From NCBI RefSeq assembly GCF_001423245.1, contig NZ_LMOH01000002.1:60915-124914 (forward strand): 64,000 bases of DNA, read 5' to 3'. Shown here one piece after another: positions 1 through 7,806 of the stretch (position 1 is its first letter; every line of letters begins with the position of its first letter). Below the pieces are notes generated by a model, which was not told where the DNA came from, did no database searches, and saw nothing but the letters and a program-made list of their open reading frames with translations. The stretch is from Aureimonas sp. Leaf324 (GTDB lineage: Bacteria > Pseudomonadota > Alphaproteobacteria > Rhizobiales > Rhizobiaceae). A program made the position numbers and the translations under genes.

Positions 1-9
1 GAGGAAGGA

Positions 10-31
10 GAGGCGGCGCGGACGCCGCCTC
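10..31 (-). terminator. Stem-loop terminator of the sugar-binding protein transcript
   Basis: A perfect 9-bp inverted repeat (10-18 with 23-31, 4-nt loop) lies just beyond the leftward stop codon at 50. Read on the minus strand it is followed by a pyrimidine-rich stretch (tccttcctc), as in a weak intrinsic terminator or an intercistronic attenuator ahead of permease genes that would lie outside the window. Confidence 0.5.
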
Positions 32-49
32 TCGGCGTGGTTCGGGCGC

Positions 50-1312
50 TTACTTGGCGGCGGCCGGCTTGTACCAGCTGTCGAGGCCCTTCTGCAGCTT
101 CTCGGCTGCCTGCGCCGGCGTCTCGGTGCCGTTGATCACGTTGGCGGACGCCGTCCAGGTCTCGTTCTCGAGGTTGGGCGTGCCGCGCGACAGGATCTGG
201 TAGGTCGAGCGGATCGAGGACTGGCAGGTGCCCCGCCAGCCGACGATCTCCTTGGCGAGCGCGTTCTCGAGCGTCACCGGCTTGTCGATCAGCGGGAAGA
301 AGCCCGGCGCGGCGTTGGCGTAGATCGTCGCGAACTCGGGGCTGGCGACCCAGGAGAGGAAGGTCTTGGCGGCCTCGGCGTTCTTGGAGGCGGCGTTGAG
401 GCCGAGCGCGATGTCCGGGTGATCGGAGACGTAGCAGGTGTCGCCGGCGTTCTGGACCGGCGGCAGGAACGCGCCGATCTCGAAGTCGGCCTGCGCCTCG
501 AAGGTCGCGATCTCCCACGAGCCGGCCGGATAGATCGCCGCGCGCCCGAGCGTGAAAAGGTTCTGGCTGTCGGGATAGGTCTGCGCCTGGAAGCCGTCGC
601 CCATGTAGGGGCCCCACTTGGCGAGCGTCTCGAAGGGCTTCACCCAGTCGGGATCGGTCAGCTTCTGGGTGCCGGCGATCAGGGCTTTCCGGCCTTCCTC
701 GCCCTTCCAGTCGTTCGGGCCGATGTTCTGGTAGCCCATGGTCGCGGCTTCCCACTGGTCCTTGGTGCCCATGGCCAGTGGCACGTAGGTGCCGTTCTCC
801 TTGATCTTGTCGAGGAGGGCGAAGAACTCGGCTTCGGTCTTCGGCGGCTGGACACCGAGCTCCTCGAAGGCCTTCTTGTTGTACATGAAGCCGTGCAGCA
901 CGGCGGCCATCGGCACGCAGAAGGTCTGCGAGCCGTCGTCGGTCGACCAGGCGGTGCGGGCGGCAGGCGTGAAGTTCTCCATGCCCGGCAGCTTCGTGAG
1001 GTCGGCGAGCTGCTTCTTCTCGTAAAGGCCGAGCGAGGCGTCGAACGGGCGGCAGGCGACGAGGTCGCCGGCCGAGCCGGCATCCAGCTTGGCGGCGAGC
1101 GCCGAGTTGTACTCGGTCGGCGCCGTCGGCGCGAAGGTCACCTTGATGTCGGGGTGCTGCGCCTCGAAGGCGGGGATGATCTTCTCCTGCCAGGTGGCGA
1201 GGTCGTCGTTGCGCCAGCTCTCGATGGTCAGCGTCGTCTGCGCCAGGGCCGAACCCGAGAGGGCGGCGAGCGCCGCCAGGGCCACCGAGGCTTTGAGGAT
1301 GGTCGTCGTCAT
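50..1312 (-). CDS. ABC transporter sugar substrate-binding protein (family 1, CUT1 type)
   Basis: A 420-residue periplasmic solute-binding protein. The chosen ATG gives a classical Sec signal peptide: polar MTTTILK, a hydrophobic Ala/Leu core, then ALA|Q cleavage near residue 24. The open frame runs further upstream, but nothing before this start looks like protein. After the signal come the ESW start of the mature lobe and the family features of maltose-type binding proteins (FMYNKKAFEELG hinge segment, PAGSWE near the second lobe). It lies 41 bp downstream of the MurQ-like gene and faces away from the nag operon, so the ligand is probably an amino sugar (GlcNAc, MurNAc or a chitin/peptidoglycan oligosaccharide). 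That is inference from context. The matching permease and ATPase genes are not in the window; they may lie to the left. Confidence 0.85.
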   Translation of the reverse strand: MTTTILKASVALAALAALSGSALAQTTLTIESWRNDDLATWQEKIIPAFEAQHPDIKVTFAPTAPTEYNSALAAKLDAGSAGDLVACRPFDASLGLYEKKQLADLTKLPGMENFTPAARTAWSTDDGSQTFCVPMAAVLHGFMYNKKAFEELGVQPPKTEAEFFALLDKIKENGTYVPLAMGTKDQWEAATMGYQNIGPNDWKGEEGRKALIAGTQKLTDPDWVKPFETLAKWGPYMGDGFQAQTYPDSQNLFTLGRAAIYPAGSWEIATFEAQADFEIGAFLPPVQNAGDTCYVSDHPDIALGLNAASKNAEAAKTFLSWVASPEFATIYANAAPGFFPLIDKPVTLENALAKEIVGWRGTCQSSIRSTYQILSRGTPNLENETWTASANVINGTETPAQAAEKLQKGLDSWYKPAAAK

Positions 1313-1353
1313 GCCCGTCTCCTGTTGCATGCCCGAAGCGTTCGGGCGTCTTG

Positions 1354-2256
1354 TTATCGGCCGAGCTCTTGGAGGGCCCGGCGCAGGTGGCCCTTCGTGC
1401 GGGCAAGGCGTGCCCGCGCGTCGGAAAGGTCGGAGGCGCCGGCTGCCAGAAGCACGGCAGGCTTCACCTCGCCGCCAGCCTTCTCCAGCGCGGCGGCGGC
1501 GGTTTCGGGAGCGGTGCCGGCGGCGTCCGCCACCATGCGCGCGGCGCGCTCCAGCAGCTTGGCGTTGTCGGCGCGAAGGCTCACCATGTGGCCGTCGTGG
1601 ACATGGCCGCGGCGCACGGCGAGCGCGGTCGAGATCATGTTGAGGACGGCCTTCTGCGCGGTGCCCGCCCCCATGCGCGTCGAGCCGGCGACCACCTCGG
1701 GCCCGGTGTCGAGAAGGATAGCGACGTCGGCCGCGGCGAAGATCGGCGCGCCCGCATTGTTGGCGACGGCGACCGTCGCCGCGCCCGCTTCCCGTGCGGC
1801 TTGAAGGCCCGCGACGACGAAGGGCGTCGAGCCGCTGGCCGAGACGGCAAGGATGCAGTCGCACGCTCCGATCCCTGCCGCCTCGACGTCGCGCCGCCCG
1901 GCCGCCGCATCGTCCTCCGGCCCGCCGGTGAAGTCGCGGACGATGTCGAGCCCGCCGGCGAGGATCGCGGCGAAGCGCTCGGCTGGCTCGCCGTAGGTCT
2001 GGGGGATTTCCAGTGCGTCGGCGAGCGCGATCAGCGCCGGGCTGCCAGCCGCGAGATAGACGAGGCGGCCGCCGCGATCAAGCGCATCGGCCGCCAGCGC
2101 CACGGCCTCGGCGATCGCCGGCAGCGCCGCGTCGACGCTGGCGAGCGCCCGCACCTGGCCGTCGAGGAGACGGGCCAGCACCTCCTGCGAGGACCGCGCG
2201 TCGAGCCCGAGGGATTCGGGATGACGCTGTTCGGTGCGGCGAAGACCGGTCGTCAA
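1354..2256 (-). CDS. murQ: N-acetylmuramic acid 6-phosphate etherase-like SIS protein
   Basis: A 300-residue SIS-domain protein of MurQ type, which would cleave the lactyl ether of MurNAc-6-P to give GlcNAc-6-P and D-lactate in the cytoplasm. The N-terminus has the TExRxPESLGLD pattern of the family. Further motifs are GGPEDDAAAG (around residue 107), SASGSTPFV, GPEVVAGSTRMGAGTAQK and LRADNAKLLERAARM. The two acidic catalytic positions appear kept (E in LEIPQTYG and E in GPEDD), but the usual GTSGRLG phosphate loop reads GSPALIA, so substrate specificity is uncertain. The start is TTG, placed by a GAGGAG ribosome binding site 9-14 bases upstream. The next gene downstream is the sugar-binding protein. 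GlcNAc-6-P made here would feed NagA encoded divergently. Confidence 0.75.
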   Translation of the reverse strand: MTTGLRRTEQRHPESLGLDARSSQEVLARLLDGQVRALASVDAALPAIAEAVALAADALDRGGRLVYLAAGSPALIALADALEIPQTYGEPAERFAAILAGGLDIVRDFTGGPEDDAAAGRRDVEAAGIGACDCILAVSASGSTPFVVAGLQAAREAGAATVAVANNAGAPIFAAADVAILLDTGPEVVAGSTRMGAGTAQKAVLNMISTALAVRRGHVHDGHMVSLRADNAKLLERAARMVADAAGTAPETAAAALEKAGGEVKPAVLLAAGASDLSDARARLARTKGHLRRALQELGR

Positions 2257-2457
2257 GGTCGCACTCTCCTCGTCTGATCGCGACGCCGCAACAGGGTGTC
2301 GGAAGATCTAAGGGGAGGGGCCGTCCGGCCGGTCGCCGTTCCTCGAGCGGACACGACAAGGGTGTCGCGACCCCATCGGATCACGCCCGCGTCCTGCCCT
2401 TCGAATCACGGGCTCGGCCTCAGCCGACCCCTCCCTGTCTTTTGTTGCCGGGATCGT

Positions 2458-2473
2458 ACCAACGTAAAACCAT
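2458..2473. promoter_or_regulatory. Candidate NagR operator 1 (ACCAA-N6-ACCA)
   Basis: ACCAA, six bases, ACCA: two half-sites spaced 11 bp, one helical turn. The reverse complement contains TTGGTA, which resembles half of the dre-type operators bound by GntR/UTRA regulators of GlcNAc use (NagR/YvoA, DasR). Its partner is at 2644-2659 in the opposite orientation. Binding by the regulator encoded at 3559 is inferred. Confidence 0.35.
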
Positions 2474-2643
2474 TTGTCCAGCGGGCCTCTGCAAGATTTT
2501 GCGACGGCCTTCGCAGCTGCGAACAAAGCGGGCAAGGATCGCCTCCATAATCCCTGAATCAGAGCGTTTGGACTGACATATCTGTAATGGACCGTCCGTG
2601 AGAAAGGGGCTGGCGGGTTACCGACTCATGCCGTATAGCTCGA

Positions 2644-2659
2644 TTGGTATTGTTTTGGT
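2644..2659. promoter_or_regulatory. Candidate NagR operator 2 (TTGGT-N6-TTGGT)
   Basis: TTGGT, six bases, TTGGT, the same 11-bp repeat as at 2458 but inverted. The left arm ATTGGTAT matches the known half-site of NagR-type operators well. It lies 15 bp before the kinase start codon, where bound repressor would block initiation or early elongation of the nag operon. Confidence 0.4.
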
Positions 2660-2674
2660 TTCTGTGGAGATCGC

Positions 2675-3562
2675 ATGGCCGACAGGTTGCTCGTGGGGGT
2701 CGACGGAGGCGGGACGAACTGCCGCGTGCGCGTCCGCAGCCTGGACGGGACGCTGGTCGGCGAAGCGCAGGGCGGCACCGCCAACGTCTTCGCCGGCCTC
2801 GACGCCGCGCTCGCCACGATCGTCGCCACCACCGAGCGGGCGCTGGCGACGGGTGGGCTCGGCGCCGCCGACCTCGCCCGATGCCATGCCGGCCTCGGGC
2901 TCGCCGGGGCCAACGTCCCCTCGGTCGCCGAGGCCTTTCATGCGCGTCGCCTGCCGTTTGCCGCCGTCGGCCTCGAGACCGACGCCGTCACCGCCTGCCG
3001 CGGTGCGTTCGCCGGCGGCGAGGGCGGCATCGCGATCCTGGGCACCGGCACCGCCTACTGCGTGCGGGCCCGCGGCGCGCAGACGCTGCTCGGCGGCTGG
3101 GGCATGCTCGTCTCCGACCAGGGCAGTGGCGCCGATCTCGGCCGCCGGGCGCTCGCCGAGGCGCTGATGGCGCTCGATGGGGCCCGGCCCCTGACGCCGT
3201 TCTGCGAAGCGGTCCTCATGCGCTTCGACGGCTCCGCCGGGGCGATCGTCGAGTTCGCCCGCACCGCCTTGCCGCGCGACTTCGGCACGCTCGCGCCCCT
3301 CGTCTGGGACCATGCCGAGCGCGGCGATCCGGCGGCCGAACGGCTCGTTTCGACTGCGCTCGACGACATCGAGCCGATGCTGCGCCGGATGCTGGAACTC
3401 GGAAGCCCGGCGTTGGCCCTCCTTGGCGGCCAGGCGCCGCGCTACCGCCCACGCCTGTCGCCGGACCTTGACGCTCTCGTCGTCGAGCCGGCCGGCGACG
3501 CGATGGAGGGCGGCATCGATCTGGCGCGCGAAGTCCACCGCATGTCGGGCGGGCCGGCATGA
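2675..3562 (+). CDS. BadF/BadG/BcrA-type N-acetylglucosamine kinase
   Basis: A 295-residue ASKHA-fold sugar kinase predicted to phosphorylate GlcNAc (or a related amino sugar) with ATP in the cytoplasm. The phosphate-1 motif DGGGTNCR begins near residue 10. LGTGTAYC lies near residue 122, and the family signature DQGSGADLGRRAL near residue 148. The ATG has a GGAG site 5-6 bases upstream. It is the first gene of a four-gene operon; its stop overlaps the regulator start by 4 nt (ATGA). A related kinase is encoded at 60391. Kinase family membership is secure; the exact sugar is inferred from the neighbours nagB-II and nagA. Confidence 0.82.
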   Translation: MADRLLVGVDGGGTNCRVRVRSLDGTLVGEAQGGTANVFAGLDAALATIVATTERALATGGLGAADLARCHAGLGLAGANVPSVAEAFHARRLPFAAVGLETDAVTACRGAFAGGEGGIAILGTGTAYCVRARGAQTLLGGWGMLVSDQGSGADLGRRALAEALMALDGARPLTPFCEAVLMRFDGSAGAIVEFARTALPRDFGTLAPLVWDHAERGDPAAERLVSTALDDIEPMLRRMLELGSPALALLGGQAPRYRPRLSPDLDALVVEPAGDAMEGGIDLAREVHRMSGGPA

Positions 3563-4317
3563 GCGCGCTCCTGAAGACCGGCGCGCTGCCGGCGGGCGAG
3601 GGGCCGCTCTATCTCCGCCTCCAGGCCCTCATCCGCGATACCGTCGAGGCAGGCGAGCTGAAGCCCGCCGATGCCCTGCCGTCGGAGCGCGATCTGGCGG
3701 AGGCTTTCAGCGTTTCACGTGTGACGGTGCGCAAGGCGCTGACGGGGCTCGTCGGCGAAGGGGTCGTCGAGCAGCGACAGGGCTCGGGCACCTTCGTGTC
3801 GGGCGGCCACCGCAAGCTGCAGCAGGGCCTGTCGCACCTCACCTCGTTCTCCGCCGACATGGCGACGCGCGGCCGGCGCACCACATCCGACTGGCTCCTG
3901 CGCGCGCTGGAGCGCGTGACGCCGGCCGAGGCCATGCAGCTCGCCCTGTCGCCCGGCGATCTCGTCTGCCGCATCCATCGCCTGCGCCGCGCCGACGGCA
4001 CGCCGCTCGCCATCGAGCGCGCCTGCGTGCCCGCGACCATCCTGCCGGATCCGGCGCTGGTCGAGACCTCGCTCTATGCCGCCATGCGCGCGGCCGGCCG
4101 CCATCCCGTGCGCGCGCTGCAGCGGATCACCGCCGCCAATCTCGACGCCGACGAGGCCGCCCTCCTCGCCGTCGCACCCGGAACGGCGGCCTTGTCGATC
4201 ACCCGCGTGTCCTTCGACGAGGAAGGGCGCCCGGTGGAGTTCACCCAGTCGCAGTATCGCGGCGACGCCTATGACTTCGTCGCCGAACTCAGCCTGTCCG
4301 GACAAGGAACGTCATGA
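3559..4317 (+). CDS. nagR: GntR/HutC-family regulator of the nag operon (UTRA domain)
   Basis: A 252-residue DNA-binding regulator. The N-terminal winged helix (about residues 15-80) has the GntR signature (DALPSERDLAEAF then VSRVTVRKAL, and the wing QGSGTFV). The C-terminal UTRA ligand domain (about 95-240) has the conserved RIHRLRRADGTPLAIER strand region and ends with EFTQSQYRGDAYDF. UTRA regulators of this kind sense GlcN-6-P or GlcNAc-6-P and repress amino-sugar genes. It sits inside the operon with 4-nt overlaps on both sides, so autoregulation through the sites at 2458 and 2644 is likely (inference). Confidence 0.85.
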   Translation: MSALLKTGALPAGEGPLYLRLQALIRDTVEAGELKPADALPSERDLAEAFSVSRVTVRKALTGLVGEGVVEQRQGSGTFVSGGHRKLQQGLSHLTSFSADMATRGRRTTSDWLLRALERVTPAEAMQLALSPGDLVCRIHRLRRADGTPLAIERACVPATILPDPALVETSLYAAMRAAGRHPVRALQRITAANLDADEAALLAVAPGTAALSITRVSFDEEGRPVEFTQSQYRGDAYDFVAELSLSGQGTS

Positions 4318-5339
4318 CCGAAGCCAGCCTGATGGCGCGTGAGATCGCCGAAATCCCCGACGCCGTGCGCCGCTTCCTCGACGCGTCGAAGCCCGCCGTC
4401 GCCGAGATCGGCCAGCGTCTCGCCGACCTGTCGCCGGCCGTGACCGTCACCGTCGCGCGCGGCTCGTCCGACCATGCGGCGACCTATTTCAAGTATGCCG
4501 CGGAGATCGTCACCGGACGCCCCGTCGCCTCGCTCGGGCCTTCCGTCGTCTCGGTCTACGGCACGCGGCTCCAGCTGGCCGGCCAGGCCGCGCTCGCCAT
4601 CTCGCAGTCCGGCCGCAGCCCCGACATCGTCGCGCTCCTCCGGGCGGCGCGCGAGGGCGGCGCGGAGACGGTCGCGATCGGCAATGTCGAGGGCTCGCCG
4701 CTGCTGGAGGCCGCGCACTGGCAGCTGCCGCTGAAGGCGGGACCGGAGCGGAGCGTCGCCGCCACCAAGAGCTTCGTCACCTCGGTGGTCGCCGCACTCG
4801 CCGTGCTCGCCGCCTGGAGCGGCGACGAGGCGCTGGGGGCGGCGATCGACGCCCTGCCGGACCGGCTCGCCGAGGCGCTGGCCGCGGACTGGTCGGCGGC
4901 GCTCGGCACCGTGGCCGGCGCGCGCTCGCTCTACGTGCTCGGCCGGGGACCGGGCTTTGCGGTCGCCAGCGAATCGGCGCTGAAGCTGAAGGAAACCTCG
5001 ATGCTCCACGCCGAGGCCTATTCCGGGGCCGAGGTCCTGCACGGCCCGGTGTCGCTGGTCGAGGAGGGCTTTCCGGTTCTCGCCTTCGTGCCGGCGGATG
5101 CCGCGCGCGGCGGCCTCGTCGAGATCTGCCAGCGCGTCGCGGGCTCGGGTGCCGCGCTCTTCACCGTCGGCGATGCCGGGGTGGGCACGCGCCTGCCGCA
5201 TGCGGCGACCGGCCACCCCTTGACCGAGCCCCTCTCGATGCTGGTCTCCTTCTATCGCTTCGTCGAGGGCGTGGCGCGTGCGCGCGGCCTCGACCCCGAC
5301 GTGCCGCGCGGGCTGAAGAAGGTGACGGAGACGCTGTGA
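4314..5339 (+). CDS. nagB-II: SIS-domain glucosamine-6-phosphate deaminase (NagB-II type)
   Basis: A 341-residue protein with two SIS domains (about 30-170 and 195-325), homologous to the isomerase half of GlmS but lacking a glutamine amidotransferase domain. Motifs: RGSSDHAA (near 44), SQSGRSPD (near 98), AATKSFVTS (near 148), ALKLKETSMLHAEAY and EVLHGP (near 239). NagB-II enzymes convert GlcN-6-P to fructose-6-P plus ammonia. No classical NagB is present nearby, so this is the likely deaminase. It overlaps nagR by 4 nt and nagA by one base, consistent with translational coupling. Confidence 0.85.
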   Translation: MTEASLMAREIAEIPDAVRRFLDASKPAVAEIGQRLADLSPAVTVTVARGSSDHAATYFKYAAEIVTGRPVASLGPSVVSVYGTRLQLAGQAALAISQSGRSPDIVALLRAAREGGAETVAIGNVEGSPLLEAAHWQLPLKAGPERSVAATKSFVTSVVAALAVLAAWSGDEALGAAIDALPDRLAEALAADWSAALGTVAGARSLYVLGRGPGFAVASESALKLKETSMLHAEAYSGAEVLHGPVSLVEEGFPVLAFVPADAARGGLVEICQRVAGSGAALFTVGDAGVGTRLPHAATGHPLTEPLSMLVSFYRFVEGVARARGLDPDVPRGLKKVTETL

Positions 5340-6487
5340 TGACGAACGCCTTCATCGGTGCCGACATTTTCGACGGCGAGACGCGCCGGAGCGGCCACGC
5401 GCTGGTCGTGTCGAACGGGCGCGTCGAGGCGCTGGTGCCGGAAGGCGAGATCGGCGCCGGCGTCGAGACCCGGCGTCTGCCGGGCGGGCTGCTGGCGCCC
5501 GGCTTCATCGACATCCAGGTGAACGGCGGTGGCGGCGTCCTCTTCAACGAGGCGCCGAGCGTCGAGGGCATCCGGGCGATCGCGACCGCGCACGCCCGCA
5601 CCGGCTCCACCGCGCTCCTGCCGACCGTGATCACCGACCGCCCCGAGGTGACCTTCGCCGCGATCGCGGCCGTCGAGGCGGCGATGGCGGCGGGCGTGCC
5701 CGGCTGCGCCGGCATCCATGTCGAGGGCCCGTTTCTGTCCGTCGCGCGCAAGGGCGCGCACGACCCGGCGCTGATCCGGCGGATGGAGGATGCGGACCTG
5801 CGCGCGCTCTGCGAGGCCTCCGTGCGCCCGTTCCTCCTGACAGTGGCGCCGGAAAGCGTGTCGAACGCGCAGATCGCCGCGCTCGCCGCCGCCGGCATCC
5901 GCGTCTCGCTCGGCCACACCGATACGAGCTACGAGACCGCGAACGGGGCGATCGCGGCGGGGGCGAGCTGCATCACCCACCTCTTCAACGCCATGAGCCA
6001 GCTCGGCAACCGCGAGCCCGGCCTCGTCGGCGCGGCGCTCGATTCGCCGGACGTCTGGTGCGGCTTCATCCCGGACGGGCACCACGTCCATCCGGCGACC
6101 CTCGGCGCGGCGCTGCGAGCCAAGCGGAACCCGCGCAGGCTCGTCGCCATTACCGACGCCATGCCGACCGTTGGATCGGACGACGATGTCTTCACCCTCA
6201 ACGGGCGCGAGGCGCGGCGCGAGAACGGTCGGCTGACGCTCGCCGACGGGACGCTGGCCGGCTCCGACCTGTCGATGATCGGCGCGCTGCGGTATCTCGT
6301 GCGCGATCTCGGCTTCGATCTCGAGACGGCGCTGCGCCTTTGCTCGACCCATGCGGCCGAGTTCCTGGGGCTTGGAGCGACGCACGGCCACCTTCGCGCC
6401 GGGGCGCGCGCCGACATGGTGTGGATCGACGACGCTCTCGCCCTCAAGGGCGTCTGGATCGGCGGCGCGGCGATCGACCTCGCCTGA
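5339..6487 (+). CDS. nagA: N-acetylglucosamine-6-phosphate deacetylase
   Basis: A 382-residue amidohydrolase that removes acetate from GlcNAc-6-P to give GlcN-6-P. Visible motifs are GFIDIQVNGGGG after the first beta strands, metal ligand Glu in HVEGPF (about residue 128), His in SLGHTD (about 191), His in THLFNAMS (about 212), and catalytic Asp in ITDAMPTVG (about 271). The length is normal for the family. The ATG at 5339 overlaps the nagB-II stop (TGATGA); a GTG three bases upstream is a possible alternative start. It is the last gene of the nag operon. Confidence 0.92.
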   Translation: MTNAFIGADIFDGETRRSGHALVVSNGRVEALVPEGEIGAGVETRRLPGGLLAPGFIDIQVNGGGGVLFNEAPSVEGIRAIATAHARTGSTALLPTVITDRPEVTFAAIAAVEAAMAAGVPGCAGIHVEGPFLSVARKGAHDPALIRRMEDADLRALCEASVRPFLLTVAPESVSNAQIAALAAAGIRVSLGHTDTSYETANGAIAAGASCITHLFNAMSQLGNREPGLVGAALDSPDVWCGFIPDGHHVHPATLGAALRAKRNPRRLVAITDAMPTVGSDDDVFTLNGREARRENGRLTLADGTLAGSDLSMIGALRYLVRDLGFDLETALRLCSTHAAEFLGLGATHGHLRAGARADMVWIDDALALKGVWIGGAAIDLA

Positions 6488-6500
6488 CCGGCGTCAGGCG
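6481..6500. terminator. Hairpin carrying both stop codons of convergent genes
   Basis: CGCCTGA (6481-6487), a 6-nt loop, then TCAGGCG (6494-6500). The stop codon of nagA is in the left arm and the complementary-strand stop of the VOC gene is in the right arm. The palindrome could act as a bidirectional terminator, but there is no T tract on either side. Confidence 0.4.
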
Positions 6501-7315
6501 GTCTCGAAGCGGATCGCCGTCCCGAACGCGGCGGCGGCTGCCACGAGAAGTTGGCTGCCTTCCATGTCGAACGCGATCCCTTCGGACCGCAGGCGCGCCG
6601 CCACCGGAGCGAGATCGGGCACGCGCACGGCAAAGCCGGTGAAGCGCGCGGGCGCGGGGCCGGTCACCAGTTCGATGCGACTGCCGTTGAGCGGAACACC
6701 AGAGCCGTTGTCTAGGATCTCGGAAACGCCGGCAAAAGCCTGGAGAAAGCCGAGATGCGCGGTCGGGTCCGGCGCTTCGAGCGTCACCGCCGCGATGTCG
6801 CGCGCGCCGTTCGGGTGACGCTGGAACGCGGCGTTCCAGAAGTTCTCCGGCCGGTGCTGCTGGCAGACGAAGAAGCCGGCTTCGGGGGCGGCCGCATCTG
6901 CGGCAAAGGCGAGCGTGAAGGCGACCTCGATTGCTTCGCCGTCCGGCCGCCGGCCGTGCCGCCGGAAGAAGAACGGCTCGAAGTCGCCGATGCCGGCCGC
7001 GCGGAACCGCTCGGCGTCGGCCGCCGCGTCCGGGCTGTCCAGCACCAGCATCGAGATGCCGTCCCGCCTCTCCAGCGCATCGCGCACGAAGGCGCCGAAG
7101 CTGAAGCGGCGGGGCGCATGCGCCGGGATCGCGGCCGGATCGTCGCCCACCGTGATGAGCTCGAGAAACGAGGTGCCGAACTGGATCAGCCGGTTCTGCG
7201 TGCCCCAGGGGTGCCGGTTGCGCGCGCCGACATGGAAGCCGAGCCGCGCGTAGAACGCGGCCGCGGCGTCGAGATCGCGCACGCCGACGACGAGGTGGTC
7301 GATGCGTCGTGCCAT
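6494..7315 (-). CDS. VOC (glyoxalase-like) family protein
   Basis: A 273-residue protein with a vicinal-oxygen-chelate fold of the large Glyoxalase_3-like type. The N-terminus RIDHLVVGVRDLDAAAAFY is the typical first beta-alpha-beta unit; WGTQNRLIQFG and FLELI follow near residues 38-55. A second, weaker module runs from about residue 130 (FFVCQQH, NAAFQRHPNG) to the end. Members include glyoxalases, dioxygenases and resistance proteins, and nothing here fixes the substrate. It converges on nagA with only 6 bp between stops and is not obviously linked to amino-sugar use. Confidence 0.7.
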   Translation of the reverse strand: MARRIDHLVVGVRDLDAAAAFYARLGFHVGARNRHPWGTQNRLIQFGTSFLELITVGDDPAAIPAHAPRRFSFGAFVRDALERRDGISMLVLDSPDAAADAERFRAAGIGDFEPFFFRRHGRRPDGEAIEVAFTLAFAADAAAPEAGFFVCQQHRPENFWNAAFQRHPNGARDIAAVTLEAPDPTAHLGFLQAFAGVSEILDNGSGVPLNGSRIELVTGPAPARFTGFAVRVPDLAPVAARLRSEGIAFDMEGSQLLVAAAAAFGTAIRFETA

Positions 7316-7351
7316 GGGGTCGCGTCTCCTCTTGTGCCGGACCCCATCGGA

Positions 7352-7663
7352 TCAGCGCCCGGTCATCGGCGCGCTCCAGCCCGCCGCCTCGTCGACATAG
7401 GCTTTTTGAGCGCGCTTGTCGTAGAGGCAGAGCTTGGGCGGGGCCTTTCCGGCGCGATCGCCGACCAGCACGGCGACGCGGGCGACCCGATCGTCGAAGC
7501 CGACGATCGCCGAAGTGCGGGCGCGCTGGAAGCCGCTCGCCTCGCGGCAGGCCTTGGCGACGCGGGCGTCGAACGCGGCCCAGGCGTCGTCGCTCGAGGC
7601 ATGCGCCGCGCCGCCGGTGACGACGGCAGAGGCGAGGAGGAGGGCGGGAGCGAGGCGGGGCAT
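7352..7663 (-). CDS. Hypothetical secreted protein, 103 aa
   Basis: A small protein with a clear Sec signal peptide (MPRLAPALLLASAVVTGGAAHASS, cleavage predicted after AHA near residue 21). The start at 7663 was chosen because it places the signal at the N-terminus; the upstream extension is unstructured. The mature part holds two cysteines (ACREAS and KLCLYDK) that could form a disulfide in the periplasm. I do not recognise a family. It lies downstream of no obvious partner; the divergent neighbour at 7807 is also unknown. Confidence 0.6.
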   Translation of the reverse strand: MPRLAPALLLASAVVTGGAAHASSDDAWAAFDARVAKACREASGFQRARTSAIVGFDDRVARVAVLVGDRAGKAPPKLCLYDKRAQKAYVDEAAGWSAPMTGR

Positions 7664-7806
7664 GACGGACGGTCCTGTGTGGGGGTGGGCCTCGCGACGG
7701 AACACGGCCTTGCCGGCGCTTTGATGACGGCCGCCTCCGGGGGTGCTTCGCCGCGCCGCGGATGCTAACGAGCCGGGACTGACCGAGAGCTATTCAGGAG
7801 CGCGCC

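Larger units (their letters stand above)
2257..2674. promoter_or_regulatory. Divergent control region between murQ-like and nag operons
   Basis: About 418 bp without a convincing gene separate the leftward murQ/binding-protein unit from the rightward kinase-nagR-nagB-nagA operon. It is less GC-rich than its surroundings, especially 2440-2680, as expected of promoters. Two related repeat sites are listed separately. The ribosome binding site GTGGAG sits just before the kinase ATG at 2675. I could not place -35/-10 boxes with confidence. Confidence 0.6.

Noticed and set aside
2369..2383. 15-bp word GACCCCATCGGATCA also found at 7340-7354
   Set aside because: About one or two such 15-bp matches are expected by chance in 64 kb of skewed composition. 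The second copy overlaps a stop codon, and neither lies in a symmetric context.
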